This document shows positions 16,180 to 26,381 of a stretch of DNA of 64,000 bases, one piece after another. Under the pieces are notes generated by a model. It worked only from the letters and a program-made list of their open reading frames with translations. It searched no databases and was not told where the DNA came from. The number at the start of each line of letters is the position of its first letter. Position 1 is the stretch's first letter. Position numbers and translations under genes: made by a program. Source of the DNA: Streptomyces nigra (lineage in GTDB: Bacteria > Actinomycetota > Actinomycetes > Streptomycetales > Streptomycetaceae); the NCBI RefSeq assembly GCF_003074055.1, contig NZ_CP029043.1, positions 558,001 to 622,000 of the forward strand. The letters run 5' to 3'.

Positions 16180-17673
16180 CTACGCCTGGGCGGTGCCGTC
16201 TTGGGGCTTCCTCGCCTTCGGCAGCGCCAGCCGGATCTCCTCCCGCAGCTCATGGATCTTCGGGTAGCTGGAGTACTCGGCGGTGAGCCGGTACATCTGC
16301 CGGAGCCGGTCCCAGGTGCGGCCGGAGGAGTTGGAGCCCATCGACATCAGCGCCAGCCGCGCGTATCGGTCGGCCTGTTCGGGGTCGTCAGCGATGAAGC
16401 AGGCGGACGCCATGGACAGATGGTCGAAGATCTTCGACCGCTCCCGGCCGTCGACGCGCAGGGCCAGGGCCTTCTCCGCGAAGTGCTGGGCGTGGGCGGC
16501 CGCTCCGGGCTCGAACTCGGCAAGAGTGCGGTACGCCAGGGCCTGCATCCCGTACAGATCCTCGTCCTTGAAGGTCTGCATCCAGCTGGGCGGCGGTACG
16601 TCGCTCTTGTCGGAGACGAAGAGCTCCTCGGCCTGCCCCAGTGTGCGGCGCATGGCCTGGCCCTTGCCCATGGACGCCTGCGCCCAGGCCTCGATGGTGT
16701 GGAACATGGCCTTGGTGCGCGGCAGGACCTCGTCGCCCGAGCCGGACTGGGCGAGCTTCATCAGGTCGAGCGCGTCGTCGGGCCGGCCGAGGTGCACCAT
16801 CTGGCGCGCGGCCCGGGAGAGGGCCTCCCCGGCACGGGGCCGGTCGCCGCCCTCACGGGCCGCGTGGGCGGCGATGACGAAGTACTTCTGGGCCGTGGGC
16901 TCCAGGCCGACGTCGTGCGACATCCAGCCCGCGAGGACGGCGAGGTTGGCGGCGACGCCCCACAGGCGCCGCTGGAGATGGTCGGGGTGTCGGTAGGCGA
17001 GCATGCCACCCACCTCGTTCAACTGGCCCACCACAGCCTTGCGCTGGAGTCCGCCGCCACGGGCGGCGTCCCAGGCCCGGAACACCTCGACCGAGCGCTC
17101 CAGCTCCTCGATCTCCTGCGATCCGATGGGGGCGGCCTCGTAACGGTCGAACCCGGCGGGGTCGGCGTGCAAGGGGTCGTCGAACTGGGGGGCTTCGGCC
17201 CTGAGGGCCGGGTCGGTGCGCAGCCAGTCGTGCATGGCGCTGCTGAGTGCGGATCCCGCGGCGAGCGCGGCACCCGCGCCCACCAAGCCGCGTCGGTTGA
17301 GCATGAGGTCCATTCCCGTGAATTCGGTGAGGACCGCGGCGGTTCGCTCGGGCGCCCACGGCACACCGTCGGGATGCTCCACGCTCCCGGCGTCCTGCCG
17401 TCTCCCCGTACGCCCGTGCCGGACCAGACCGAGGTCCTCGATGGTCACGACACGGCCGAGACGCTCGGTGAACAGGGCCGCCAGCACCCGCGGCACCGGA
17501 TCGCGCGGGATCTCTCCCATGTCGATCCACCGCCGCACCCGCGAGGTGTCGGTCGCCAGCTGGGGGTGGCCCATGGCCGCCGCCTGCCGGTTGACCAGTC
17601 TCGCGAGTTCGCCCTTGGACCAGCCGGCCAGGCCGAACAGATCCGACAGACGGGTGTTGGGTTCTCCGCTCAC
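16180..17673 (-). CDS. nsdB: NsdB/NsdA family TPR-like developmental regulator
   Basis: A 497-residue protein. The N-terminal HTH-like segment (about residues 8-85: LFGLAGWSKGELARLVNR, DTSRVRRWIDMGEIPRDPV) selects DNA or partner. A hydrophobic stretch (LVGAGAALAAGSALSSAM, about 130-147) precedes a C-terminal helical TPR-like array (about 190-490). This architecture matches S. coelicolor NsdA/NsdB, negative regulators of antibiotic production and, for NsdA, sporulation. In S. coelicolor nsdB and chpB are near neighbours as I recall, and a long chaplin lies 6 kb away here, which favours nsdB. The GTG start follows GGGGGC. A repeat operator lies upstream. Confidence 0.75.
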   Translation of the reverse strand: MSGEPNTRLSDLFGLAGWSKGELARLVNRQAAAMGHPQLATDTSRVRRWIDMGEIPRDPVPRVLAALFTERLGRVVTIEDLGLVRHGRTGRRQDAGSVEHPDGVPWAPERTAAVLTEFTGMDLMLNRRGLVGAGAALAAGSALSSAMHDWLRTDPALRAEAPQFDDPLHADPAGFDRYEAAPIGSQEIEELERSVEVFRAWDAARGGGLQRKAVVGQLNEVGGMLAYRHPDHLQRRLWGVAANLAVLAGWMSHDVGLEPTAQKYFVIAAHAAREGGDRPRAGEALSRAARQMVHLGRPDDALDLMKLAQSGSGDEVLPRTKAMFHTIEAWAQASMGKGQAMRRTLGQAEELFVSDKSDVPPPSWMQTFKDEDLYGMQALAYRTLAEFEPGAAAHAQHFAEKALALRVDGRERSKIFDHLSMASACFIADDPEQADRYARLALMSMGSNSSGRTWDRLRQMYRLTAEYSSYPKIHELREEIRLALPKARKPQDGTAQA

Positions 17674-17734
17674 GTCAAGCCCCCAGGTTCTCGGCTGAGT
17701 TGACAGTAGCCCGGTGAAAGGTGCCCCGGGACTA

Positions 17735-17780
17735 TTCGCCAGGGTTCGCCAGGGTGCGCCAGATGGTGTGCCACCTGGCG
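17735..17780. promoter_or_regulatory. Triple direct-repeat operator between nsdB and the kinase gene
   Basis: Three head-to-tail 10-bp units, TTCGCCAGGG, TTCGCCAGGG and TGCGCCAGAT (17735-17764), are followed by the inverted core CCTGGCG (17774-17780). A 10-bp period puts every core on one face of the helix. The site lies 62 bases upstream of the nsdB start and 127 bases upstream of the divergent kinase start, so it could control both. Confidence 0.6.
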
Positions 17781-17906
17781 ACGGGTGTCAGGTAGGAACG
17801 CGCCACCCCGACCCGGTCGCCGGGGGACATTCCCCAGGGTGTATCCGGCGGCCGGGTCGGGAGGGCGCATTGACGTCGCAGGCACACGAAGGGATCTGTT
17901 TCTCCC

Positions 17907-19049
17907 ATGTACGCAGCATCGTCCTCCGTGTCCGCCCCGCCCCGGCCGCTGCGTGCCCGCCCGGCGGGTGGCGGTCCCTACCTCGACCCCGCGCGTCCGG
18001 GGCCCGCTCCCGTGCTCGGCGCGGGCCGGCCGCGGCGTCCCGCGGGGCTCGGCACCCAACCGCTCAGCGGGAGACTCGACTTGTCCGGTCCCCAGGGCGC
18101 CCAGCTGCGCGCGGCGATCGCGTCGGTGCACCGGATCTGTCCGGAGTTCGCGCCGGTGCAGGTGCTGCGCCGCAGCGGACGCTCCGTACTCCTGGTCGGC
18201 ACGACCGGGCGCAGTACGGCGGTCGCCAAGTGCTTACTCGACCAGTCCCCCGCGTGGGCGGAGCGGATCCGGCACGAAATAGCGGCATACCGCTCGTTCG
18301 TCCGGCATCGCCCCCCGGTGCGGGTGCCGAGACTGATCGCGGCGGATCCGGACAACGGCACCCTGGTCATCGAGCGAATGCCCGGCCGGGTGGCGGCACT
18401 CCAGCGGCATCCGGTGGAGGCGCCGCCGCGGGCGGACATCAGAGCGGCACTCGGCGCGATCTGCCGGCTGAACGCGTGGCGGCCGCCCGCGGGCACGTTC
18501 GACGCCCCGCTGGACTACGCGACGCGGATCTCCCGGTACCACGATCTGGGTCTGCTCACCGACCGGGACATGGGGGATCTGCAGAAGCTGCTGCACGGCA
18601 TCGCGACCTCCGCGGGCCGGCAGGGCATGGGCCAGTTCTGCCACGGCGACGCACTGCTCTCGAACATCCTGCTCTCACCGGCCGGTCCAGTGCTGGTGGA
18701 CTGGGAGCACGCGGGCTGGTACCTGCCGGGGTACGACCTGGCGACGCTGTGGTCGGTGCTCGGGGACGCGCCGGTGGCCCGGCGGCAGATCAGCCAGATC
18801 GCCCAGTCGGCGGGCCCGGCCTCCCGGGACGCCTTCCTGGTGAACCTGATGCTGGTCCTGACCCGTGAGATCCGCACCTACGAGATGGCGGTGCAGCGTT
18901 CGATGCACGATCCGGCCCCGACGGCACCCGGAACGGCCCATCAGGGTGCCGCGCCGTCCGGCGAGGAACAGCGGCTGCTGCTGAGGCGGCTGCACGACGA
19001 CTGCCAGTTGGCCCGCCGGGCCGTACGCGCGGCGGTCGGCACTCGCTGA
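17907..19049 (+). CDS. Aminoglycoside phosphotransferase-fold kinase
   Basis: A 380-residue APH/choline-kinase-fold protein. The nucleotide lysine is in VAKCLLD near residue 109. The catalytic loop H246-G-D248 and N253 read [13 protein letters not shown], and the metal-binding D265 is in [16 protein letters not shown]. The first 60 residues are Pro/Arg-rich and probably disordered. The substrate is unknown: such kinases in Streptomyces act on antibiotics, sugars or choline-like alcohols. It is divergent from nsdB and shares a repeat-rich promoter region with it, which suggests a developmental or secondary-metabolism link. The start at ATG 17907 lacks a strong ribosome site, so it is less certain than the frame. 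Confidence 0.75.
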   Translation: MYAASSSVSAPPRPLRARPAGGGPYLDPARPGPAPVLGAGRPRRPAGLGTQPLSGRLDLSGPQGAQLRAAIASVHRICPEFAPVQVLRRSGRSVLLVGTTGRSTAVAKCLLDQSPAWAERIRHEIAAYRSFVRHRPPVRVPRLIAADPDNGTLVIERMPGRVAALQRHPVEAPPRADIRAALGAICRLNAWRPPAGTFDAPLDYATRISRYHDLGLLTDRDMGDLQKLLHGIATSAGRQGMGQFCHGDALLSNILLSPAGPVLVDWEHAGWYLPGYDLATLWSVLGDAPVARRQISQIAQSAGPASRDAFLVNLMLVLTREIRTYEMAVQRSMHDPAPTAPGTAHQGAAPSGEEQRLLLRRLHDDCQLARRAVRAAVGTR

Positions 19050-19059
19050 CGGGGACTGA

Positions 19060-19102
19060 GGCCCGCGGCGCGCCCTGAAGATCAGGGGGCGTTCCGCGGG
19101 CC
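19060..19102 (+). terminator. Terminator hairpin after the APH-fold kinase
   Basis: GGCCCGCGG pairs with CCGCGGGCC, with inner GCGCCC/GGGGGC pairing, starting 11 bases after the stop. Confidence 0.75.
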
Positions 19103-19301
19103 TTCGTGCGTCCGGTCATTGGGGTAGGCCACTGACGCCGCGCAGGCCCGGCGCCCGCCCCCGCGAAACTCCCGGGAACACCCGGTTGACATGGGTATTC
19201 GCCCAGCCCTTGGCATGATTGACGGATCGTCTGACAGCGGGTACCACTGACCTCGCCCGGCCCGCACGGCTCAGCGCGCACGACCGTCCCAGGAGGCTGC
19301 T

Positions 19302-21224
19302 TTGCGAGGATCCGTCACCGCCGTCGCCACCGCGGCCCTGTTGGTGCCCCTCATCGGGGCGGCCCCGTCCGGCACCCGCACCGACTCCGGCGACCGGCTC
19401 CAGTCGGCCTTCGCCGCGGCCGCCGCCGAGTACCACGTCCCGTCGAGCGTTCTGCTCGGCGTCTCCTACCTCCAGTCCCGCTGGGAGACGCACAACGGTG
19501 CGCCCAGCGTGTCCGGGGGCTACGGCCCGATGCATCTCACCGACGCCCGCGCGGCGCTCGCGGACACGGCCCCGCACCACAGCGAGGGCACCGAGGACCC
19601 GCGCGGCGACAGCGCCCGCCCTGCGCCGCCCCCGGTGGCGAAGGCGCTGAAGACCTCCGAGATCCCGGCCCGGCTGAGGACGCTGCCGAAGGCGGCGGAG
19701 CTGACGGGGCTGAGCGCAGATCGTCTGCGCAGTGACCCGGCCGCCAATGTGGCGGGCGGCGCCGCACTGCTGGCGGCCGCGCAACGGGAGCTGGGTGAGC
19801 CGCTGAGCTCCGACCCGGCCGACTGGTACGGCGCGGTGGCCCGGTTCTCCGGCGCCGACGACTCGGCGACGGCCGCGGCGTACGCGGACGACGTCTTCGA
19901 GGTGCTGCGCACCGGGCAGGAGCGCCGCACCGACGAGGGGCAGCGGGTGGAGCTGGCCGCGCGGCCCGGTCTCGTCCCCGACACCGACCAGCTGAAGGGC
20001 GCGGGGCTGCGCCGGGCGAAGGCCGCGCAGACGGAGTGCCCGCCGACGGTGTCCTGCGAGTGGATCCCGGCGCCCTACGAGGAGTTCGGGGACGGCGACT
20101 ACGGCAACCACGACCTGGGGAACCGTCCGAAGGACCAGAAGATCGAGTACATCGTCGTCCATGACACCGAGGGCGCCTGGGAGGGCGTCCTGAACATGGT
20201 GCAGGACCCGACCTATGTGTCCTGGCAGTACACCCTGCGGTCCACGGACGGGCACATCGCCCAGCATGTGAAGGCCAAGGACGTGGCCTGGCACGCGGGA
20301 AACTGGTACGTCAACGCCAAGTCGATCGGCCTGGAGCACGAGGGCTTCCTGACCCGGCCGGACTCCTGGTACACGGAGGCGATGTACCGCTCCTCGGCGC
20401 GGCTGGTCTCCTATCTCGCCGAGAAGCACGGCATCCCGCTGGACCGGCAGCACATCCTCGGGCACGACACGGTGCCGGGGCCGACGACGTCGACGATCGG
20501 CGGGATGCACACCGACCCCGGCCCGTACTGGGACTGGCGGCACTACTTCGAGCTGCTCGGCCGGCCTCTGGTGCCGACCGCCGGCGCGAAGGGCGGCCTG
20601 GTGACGATCCGCCCCGACTACGCCTCGAACCGGCCCGAGTTCACGGGCTGCACGACGGCGGGCGAGCCGTGCGCGGCCCACGGTTCCAGCGCGGTGCGGC
20701 TGTACTCGGGGCCCGGTGAGTCGTACCCCCTGATCAAGGACATCGGTCTGGGGTCGAACCCCACCAAGGGTGTGAACGACCTGTCGTCGCGGGTGTCGAC
20801 CGGGCAGCAGTTCGCGGTCGCCGGCCGGGACGGCGACTGGACGGCGATCTGGTACCTCGGGCAGAAGGCGTGGTTCAGGAACCCGGCGAAGAAGCCGACG
20901 GCCGTCCACGCGGCCGGTGACGTGGTCACGCCGAAGGACGGTGCGGAGAGCGTGCCGGTGTACGGCCGGGCCTACCCCGAGGCGTCCGCGTATCCGGCGG
21001 ACGTGCCGGCGCAGGCGGTGTCGCCGCTGCCGTACACGCTTCCGGCCGGGCAGCGGTATGTGGTGGGCGGCAAGGTGCCCGGCGAGTACTACTACGCGGT
21101 GACCTTCGACGAGGGCTCGCACCGGGTGGTGCGGGGCAAGGACCTCTACTACGAGATCCAGTACGGGCACCGGGTGGCGTTCGTGCGGGCCGCCGATGTG
21201 AAGGTGGTGCGCTCGGACGGCTGA
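19302..21224 (+). CDS. Secreted N-acetylmuramoyl-L-alanine amidase with lysozyme-like and SH3 parts
   Basis: A 640-residue exported peptidoglycan hydrolase. A signal peptide (residues 1-22) is followed by a lytic-transglycosylase-like N-terminal domain (about 30-175, SSVLLGVSYLQSRWE and GYGPMHLTD). The Amidase_2 domain (about 270-430) has metal ligands in YIVVHDTEG, near GLEHEG and in ILGHDTVPGP. A C-terminal SH3-type wall-binding half (about 440-640) includes SAVRLYSGPGESYPL. The start is a TTG behind a perfect AGGAGG (19291-19296); the weak codon may limit output. It follows a terminator and is a single-gene unit, with TTGACA at 19186 upstream but no clear -10. Its likely role is wall remodelling in growth or sporulation. 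Confidence 0.88.
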   Translation: MRGSVTAVATAALLVPLIGAAPSGTRTDSGDRLQSAFAAAAAEYHVPSSVLLGVSYLQSRWETHNGAPSVSGGYGPMHLTDARAALADTAPHHSEGTEDPRGDSARPAPPPVAKALKTSEIPARLRTLPKAAELTGLSADRLRSDPAANVAGGAALLAAAQRELGEPLSSDPADWYGAVARFSGADDSATAAAYADDVFEVLRTGQERRTDEGQRVELAARPGLVPDTDQLKGAGLRRAKAAQTECPPTVSCEWIPAPYEEFGDGDYGNHDLGNRPKDQKIEYIVVHDTEGAWEGVLNMVQDPTYVSWQYTLRSTDGHIAQHVKAKDVAWHAGNWYVNAKSIGLEHEGFLTRPDSWYTEAMYRSSARLVSYLAEKHGIPLDRQHILGHDTVPGPTTSTIGGMHTDPGPYWDWRHYFELLGRPLVPTAGAKGGLVTIRPDYASNRPEFTGCTTAGEPCAAHGSSAVRLYSGPGESYPLIKDIGLGSNPTKGVNDLSSRVSTGQQFAVAGRDGDWTAIWYLGQKAWFRNPAKKPTAVHAAGDVVTPKDGAESVPVYGRAYPEASAYPADVPAQAVSPLPYTLPAGQRYVVGGKVPGEYYYAVTFDEGSHRVVRGKDLYYEIQYGHRVAFVRAADVKVVRSDG

Positions 21225-21243
21225 CGGGCCGCCCCCGCCGGGC

Positions 21244-21741
21244 TCAGCCCTGCTGGAAGAGCTCGGCGGGCAGCGGCTTCAGCAGCGCGTAGAGGTCGTC
21301 GGTGATCGGGCGGTCCCAGGCGGCGATGGTCACCAGGACGTTGTCGCTGCGGTCGAACTGCACGCAGGAGATACGGCTCTCGGAGAGCTTGAGCCGCCGC
21401 ACGATCAGCAGGTTGTCGCCCTGCATGACGGGCACGTCCTCGCTGCCGACGACGGTGACGTCCTCCTCGTTCTCCAGGGCCAGCAGCAGCTGCGCCACCT
21501 CGAACGGGATCTCGCCCTCGTCGGTCTCGCGGGCCGGGGAGCCCTCGGGCAGATTGCCGATGATCATGGCGGGGCCGCGGCCGCCGAAGAGGTCGTAGCG
21601 CAGGAAGACGCCCTGGCAGCTGCCGTCGGGAGCGGGCAGCAGCCCGGCGCCGAGGTTGCCGGGCCAGTCGCCCGGGTCCATGGCCAGTACGTCGAAGTCG
21701 GGCCCGGCGGGCGTGGCGCTGCGGCGGCGGAGGAACGACAT
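21244..21741 (-). CDS. Conserved actinobacterial hypothetical protein (165 aa)
   Basis: A 165-residue soluble acidic protein starting MSFLRRRSATPAGPDFDVLAMDPGDWPG and ending ALLKPLPAELFQQG. It has no catalytic motif that I recognise. The composition and the LLLALENEEDVTVVGSEDVPVMQG core resemble small YbjN/SseB-like actinobacterial proteins, but I cannot assign a family firmly. The start at the ATG at 21741 has only a weak GGCGG ahead of it. It converges with the amidase (19-bp gap) and lies downstream of the universal stress protein gene, with 74 bp between them. Confidence 0.6.
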   Translation of the reverse strand: MSFLRRRSATPAGPDFDVLAMDPGDWPGNLGAGLLPAPDGSCQGVFLRYDLFGGRGPAMIIGNLPEGSPARETDEGEIPFEVAQLLLALENEEDVTVVGSEDVPVMQGDNLLIVRRLKLSESRISCVQFDRSDNVLVTIAAWDRPITDDLYALLKPLPAELFQQG

Positions 21742-21815
21742 GCCGCCATGGTACGTGGCCGGGCCTGTTCCACGTCGTGCGGGCGAGGCGTGCGGGAGGC
21801 CGGTCGCCCGGTGTG

Positions 21816-22718
21816 TCAGTCCTCCGCGGGGGCGGGCGGGACCACCGCCACCGGGCTCGCGGCGTGCAGCAGGACCGCCTGGGTGACCGAGCCCATCATG
21901 CGGGCCGGGGCCAGCAGGCGGCGGCGGTGCCGGCCGACGACGACGAGGGCGGCGTCCTGGCTGGCGGCGACGAGCGCGCCGGCCGCGTCGCCGGGGGCCG
22001 CGGTCGCATCGGCGCGCACCTCGGGGTGGCGGGCCCGGTGCGGGGCGAGGAAGCCCTCGGCGAGGCTGCGGGTCTCGGCCTCGACGGCGTCCTGGTCCTC
22101 GCCCGGCTGCACGATCTGGGCGGTGGCCGTCGTCCACAGGTGCAGCGGCCAGGTGTAGGCGGCGACGGCCTGGAGCCGGGCGCCGCGCCGGGCGGCCTCG
22201 GCGAAGGCGAAGGACAGCGTGGCCTCGTCGGGGCTGTCGACCTGGAGTCCGACGACGACGCGGGGTCCCGGCTCGACGGGCGGGCCGTCGTGGACCCGTC
22301 GTCCCGGCTTGGGCACGACGACGACCGGGCATTCGGCGTCGCGGGCGGCGGCCAGGCCGGTGGAGCCGAGCAGAAGGCTGGCGAAGCCGCCGCGGCCCCG
22401 GGAGCCGAGCACCAGGAGCTGGGCGGTCGAGCCGAGCGCGGACAGCGTCCCGACGGCGCCTTCCAGAGCGTGGTACGCGATCGTCGGCTCCTCTTCGCGG
22501 CCCGCCAGGTAGCGGCGCGCGAGGTTCAGGACCGTGTCGTCCTCCGGCTCGGGACGGCCGACGGGCAGGGAGTCGGGCCGGGCCCACGCGGGGTACTGCT
22601 GGACGTGGACCACGCTCAGCGGCGCGTCGCGCGTAAGCGCGGCCTCGAACGCCCAGTCCAGTGCGACCAGGCTGTCGTCCGAACCGTCGACCGCCGCGAT
22701 GACCGGCAGGGTGCTCAT
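21816..22718 (-). CDS. Tandem universal stress protein (UspA x2)
   Basis: A 300-residue protein with two UspA domains (about residues 5-140 and 155-296). Domain 1 has the ATP-loop signature VLGSRGRGGFASLLLGST. The second copy is degenerate (VVGRHRRRLLAPARMMGSV). Tandem Usp proteins are generally induced by stress or low oxygen and bind ATP. The ATG follows GGAGGTGAGGATCCC. It stands apart from the acyl-CoA genes and probably belongs functionally with the stress block near 50 kb, where a second tandem Usp occurs. Confidence 0.88.
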   Translation of the reverse strand: MSTLPVIAAVDGSDDSLVALDWAFEAALTRDAPLSVVHVQQYPAWARPDSLPVGRPEPEDDTVLNLARRYLAGREEEPTIAYHALEGAVGTLSALGSTAQLLVLGSRGRGGFASLLLGSTGLAAARDAECPVVVVPKPGRRVHDGPPVEPGPRVVVGLQVDSPDEATLSFAFAEAARRGARLQAVAAYTWPLHLWTTATAQIVQPGEDQDAVEAETRSLAEGFLAPHRARHPEVRADATAAPGDAAGALVAASQDAALVVVGRHRRRLLAPARMMGSVTQAVLLHAASPVAVVPPAPAED

Positions 22719-22853
22719 GGGATCCTCACCTCCGGAGTACGACCTTCGCGCCCCGGGGCCAGCCTGACGCAGGCGCCGGCCCGGGCACGGTTGTCCAGGT
22801 CGCGTGTCCGGAAAAACGGCCGCGACACCCCCGGAACGGCTCCGGAACCGCCC

Positions 22854-23099
22854 CTAGGTGAGGTCGAACTCGCCTTCCCTGGCGCCGGACACGAAGGCGC
22901 CCCACTCGGCCGGGGTGAAGATCAGGGAGGGGCTCTCCGGCCGGTCGCCGTTGCGCATGGCGATGAAGCCTTCGACGAAGGCGATCTGGACATCCCCCAG
23001 GCCACGGCTGCTCGAGTGCCAGTCCGCGTTGCTGAGGTCCAGCTCCGGCTTGTCCCAGCCCGCGAGCGGCGACTGCTGCTGGATGGTGCTCTCGGCCAC
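22854..23099 (-). CDS. DUF397 domain protein
   Basis: An 81-residue DUF397 protein (WHSSSRGLGDVQIAFVEGFIAMRNGDRP and FTPAEWGAFVSGAREGEFDL are the family core). DUF397 proteins usually pair with an adjacent XRE regulator (BldB/WhiJ/AbaA-like systems) in Streptomyces development. No XRE partner is encoded nearby, so this is an orphan. The GTG start follows GGGAGGAG. It lies 118 bases downstream of the ltp3-like gene on the same strand. Confidence 0.85.
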   Translation of the reverse strand: MAESTIQQQSPLAGWDKPELDLSNADWHSSSRGLGDVQIAFVEGFIAMRNGDRPESPSLIFTPAEWGAFVSGAREGEFDLT

Positions 23100-23217
23100 G
23101 TCCGTGCTCCTCCCGGTTCGTCGTCCGCGGCCAGCCTAGCGACCGGTTCCTGGTGCCAACAGGCCACGTGAGGGGGACCTTTGTGCGGGCCGGTGGCACC
23201 GGCGTCCGGGCATGCGC

Positions 23218-24380
<1,163 letters not shown>

Positions 24381-24384
<4 letters not shown>

Positions 24385-25430
24385 CGCGGATCCCCTTCGA
24401 GTACGGCGACCAGGTTCTGCTGCAGACAGGGGCCGGAGGTGGCGTGCGCGAGCGCCCGGTCGGACGCGCCGCGGTGGATGCGGGCGGCGGCCTCGCCGAT
24501 GCGGATGAGCCCGGCGGCCATGACGGGGTGGGCGGCGAGGGCGCCGCCGGAGGGGTTGACGCGGACGCCGTCGCCGAGCCGCAGCGCCTTGCGCAGGACG
24601 ATCTCCTGCGAGGTGAAGGGCGCGTGCAGTTCGGCGGTGTCGACGGGCCGTTCGAAGGCGCCCGCGTGTTCGGCGGCGAGCCGGGTGGAGGGCGAGTCGG
24701 TGAGGTCCCGGACGCCGAGGCCGTGCGCCTCGACGCGGTGGTCGATGCCGCGGATCCAGGCGGGGCGTTCGGTCAGGGCGCGGGCCCGCTCCCCCGCCGC
24801 GAGGATGACGGCGGCGGCCCCGTCGCCGACGGGCGCGCAGTCGCCGCGCCGCAGCGGCCGTACGACGTGGTCGCCGTGCGGGACCGGGCCGCGGAGCTGC
24901 GCGTGCGGGTTGGCGGTGGCGTTCTCGCGGTTGCGGGCGGCGACGGCGGCGAGTGCGGGTTCGTCGGTGTCGCCCGCGTCGATCAGCGCCTGTGCCTGGA
25001 GGGCGGCGAGGGCGACGGAGTCGGGCCAGAGCGGGGCGACGTAGTAGGGGTCGAGCTGGCGGGTGAGGACGTCCCGCAGGGAGCCGGGCGAGGACTTGCC
25101 GTAGGCGTAGACGAGGGCGGTGTCGGCGTCGCCCGTCCGCAGCTTGGTCCACGCTTCGTAGAGCGCCCAGGCGCCGTCCATCTCGACGTGGGACTCGGAG
25201 ATCGGGGGCCAGGCGCCGACGCCGTCGAGGGCGAGGGTGAAGGAGAAGGCGCGGCCCGCCAGGTAGTCGCTGGAGCCGGAGCAGACGAAGTCGAGGTCGG
25301 CGGTGCGCAGTCCGGTCCGCGCGAGCACGTCGTGCAGGACGGGCATCAGCAGTTCGACCTCGGACAGCTCCTCGCTGGTGCGCCGGTGGTCGGTCTGGGC
25401 GAAGGCGACGACGGCGATCTCGCGGTTCAC
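24381..25430 (-). CDS. Thiolase-fold lipid-transfer protein, Ltp4-like
   Basis: A 349-residue thiolase-like protein starting at a GTG (VNREIAVVAFAQTDHRR), not at the upstream ATG of the same frame, because the GTG overlaps the stop of the DUF35 gene by 4 bases. The loop that normally carries the nucleophile reads SESHVEMDGAWALYEA, with no Cys; AHATSGPCLQQN near the C-terminus keeps one Cys. It is probably a partner of the ltp3-like and DUF35 proteins in one acyl-CoA lyase complex. Size and order agree with M. tuberculosis ltp4 (Rv3522) from memory. The sterol substrate is an inference from synteny and the KstR-like site. Confidence 0.78.
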
Positions 25431-26368
25431 AGCAGCTCCCGGTAGGTGTCGTAGTCCGCGTCGGGTTCGCCCGTGGGCCGGTAGTGGTCGGGGTGGCGGG
25501 CGCCCCCGGTCCACACGGGTTCGACGCGCAGCCCCATGCGCACCCGGTCGTAGGGGATGCCGCCGATCCGGCCGTGCAGGGCGAGGTCGGCGCCGTCCAG
25601 GGCGATGTGGGCGTAGACGTACGGCACTTCGATGTCGAGGCCCCGCGCCTTGATGTTGACGATGCAGAACGTGGTGACGGTGCCGCGGGGGCCGACCTCG
25701 ACCCGCTCGGAGGTGGCGACCCCGCAGGTGGGGCAGGCGCCGCGGGGCGGGACGTAGACCTTGCGGCAGGAGGGGCAGCGCTCTCCCACGATGCGCCGCT
25801 CGGCGAGGGCGTCGAGGTGGGCGGTCTGGGCGCGGCCGGGTGTGTAGGTGTAGTCGAGGCGGGCGGGGGCGACGATCCCGGTCACCGGGTCCGCGAAGTC
25901 GCCGCAGTGGCCGTCGGGTTGGGCGGGTCCGCCGTCGTACGGCTCGAAGCAGGCGATGTCGGTGATGGCGCCGGAGCGTTCGGCGGCCCAGCGGACGCGG
26001 ACCCGCATGCCGGTGCGTACGGCGTCGGGGCCGGGGGCGTCGAGGGCGTGCAGGAGGGCGGTGTCGGCGCCGTCGAGGCGTACGAGGACCCAGGCGAAGG
26101 GGGTGTCCAGGGGCTGGCCGCGGCGGGGGGCGTGGTTCCAGGCCCAGGTGGTGACCGTGCCGGTGGGGGCGACCTCGACGAGGTCGCGGATCTCCTCGGC
26201 GGTGACGGGGTCGTACTCGGCGGGCGGGACGAGGGTGCGGCCGTCGGTGGTGCGCACGCCGAGGACGACGCGTTCGCGCAGGCCGGTGAGGAAGGCGCTC
26301 TGCACGGGTCCGAGGGACCGGGTGAAGGGGAACTCGACGACCAGGGGGGCTTTCAGGACGTCCGGCAC
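25427..26368 (-). CDS. Tandem OB-fold (DUF35) acyl-CoA-associated protein
   Basis: A 313-residue protein made of two DUF35/OB_aCoA_assoc units. Unit 1 (about residues 20-150) has lost its zinc-ribbon cysteines (LGVRTTDGRTLVPPAEYDPVT). Unit 2 (about 180-300) keeps CPSCRKVYVPPRGACPTC. DUF35 proteins bind thiolase-like partners and form part of the acyl-CoA channel, as in ChsH2-Ltp2. It is encoded between echA (13-bp gap) and the ltp4-like gene (4-bp overlap). The GTG start follows GAGGGAG. It corresponds in place and size to M. tuberculosis Rv3521. Confidence 0.82.
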   Translation of the reverse strand: MPDVLKAPLVVEFPFTRSLGPVQSAFLTGLRERVVLGVRTTDGRTLVPPAEYDPVTAEEIRDLVEVAPTGTVTTWAWNHAPRRGQPLDTPFAWVLVRLDGADTALLHALDAPGPDAVRTGMRVRVRWAAERSGAITDIACFEPYDGGPAQPDGHCGDFADPVTGIVAPARLDYTYTPGRAQTAHLDALAERRIVGERCPSCRKVYVPPRGACPTCGVATSERVEVGPRGTVTTFCIVNIKARGLDIEVPYVYAHIALDGADLALHGRIGGIPYDRVRMGLRVEPVWTGGARHPDHYRPTGEPDADYDTYRELL

Positions 26369-26381
26369 GGTGGCTCCCTCG

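Noticed and set aside
17714..18868. Long overlapping open frame across the kinase gene
   Set aside because: It is out of frame with the clear APH motifs and has proline/glycine/arginine-rich shadow composition.
19103..19301. c-di-AMP (ydaO) riboswitch before the secreted amidase
   Set aside because: Streptomyces wall hydrolase genes often carry it, but I could not match the conserved core stems here.
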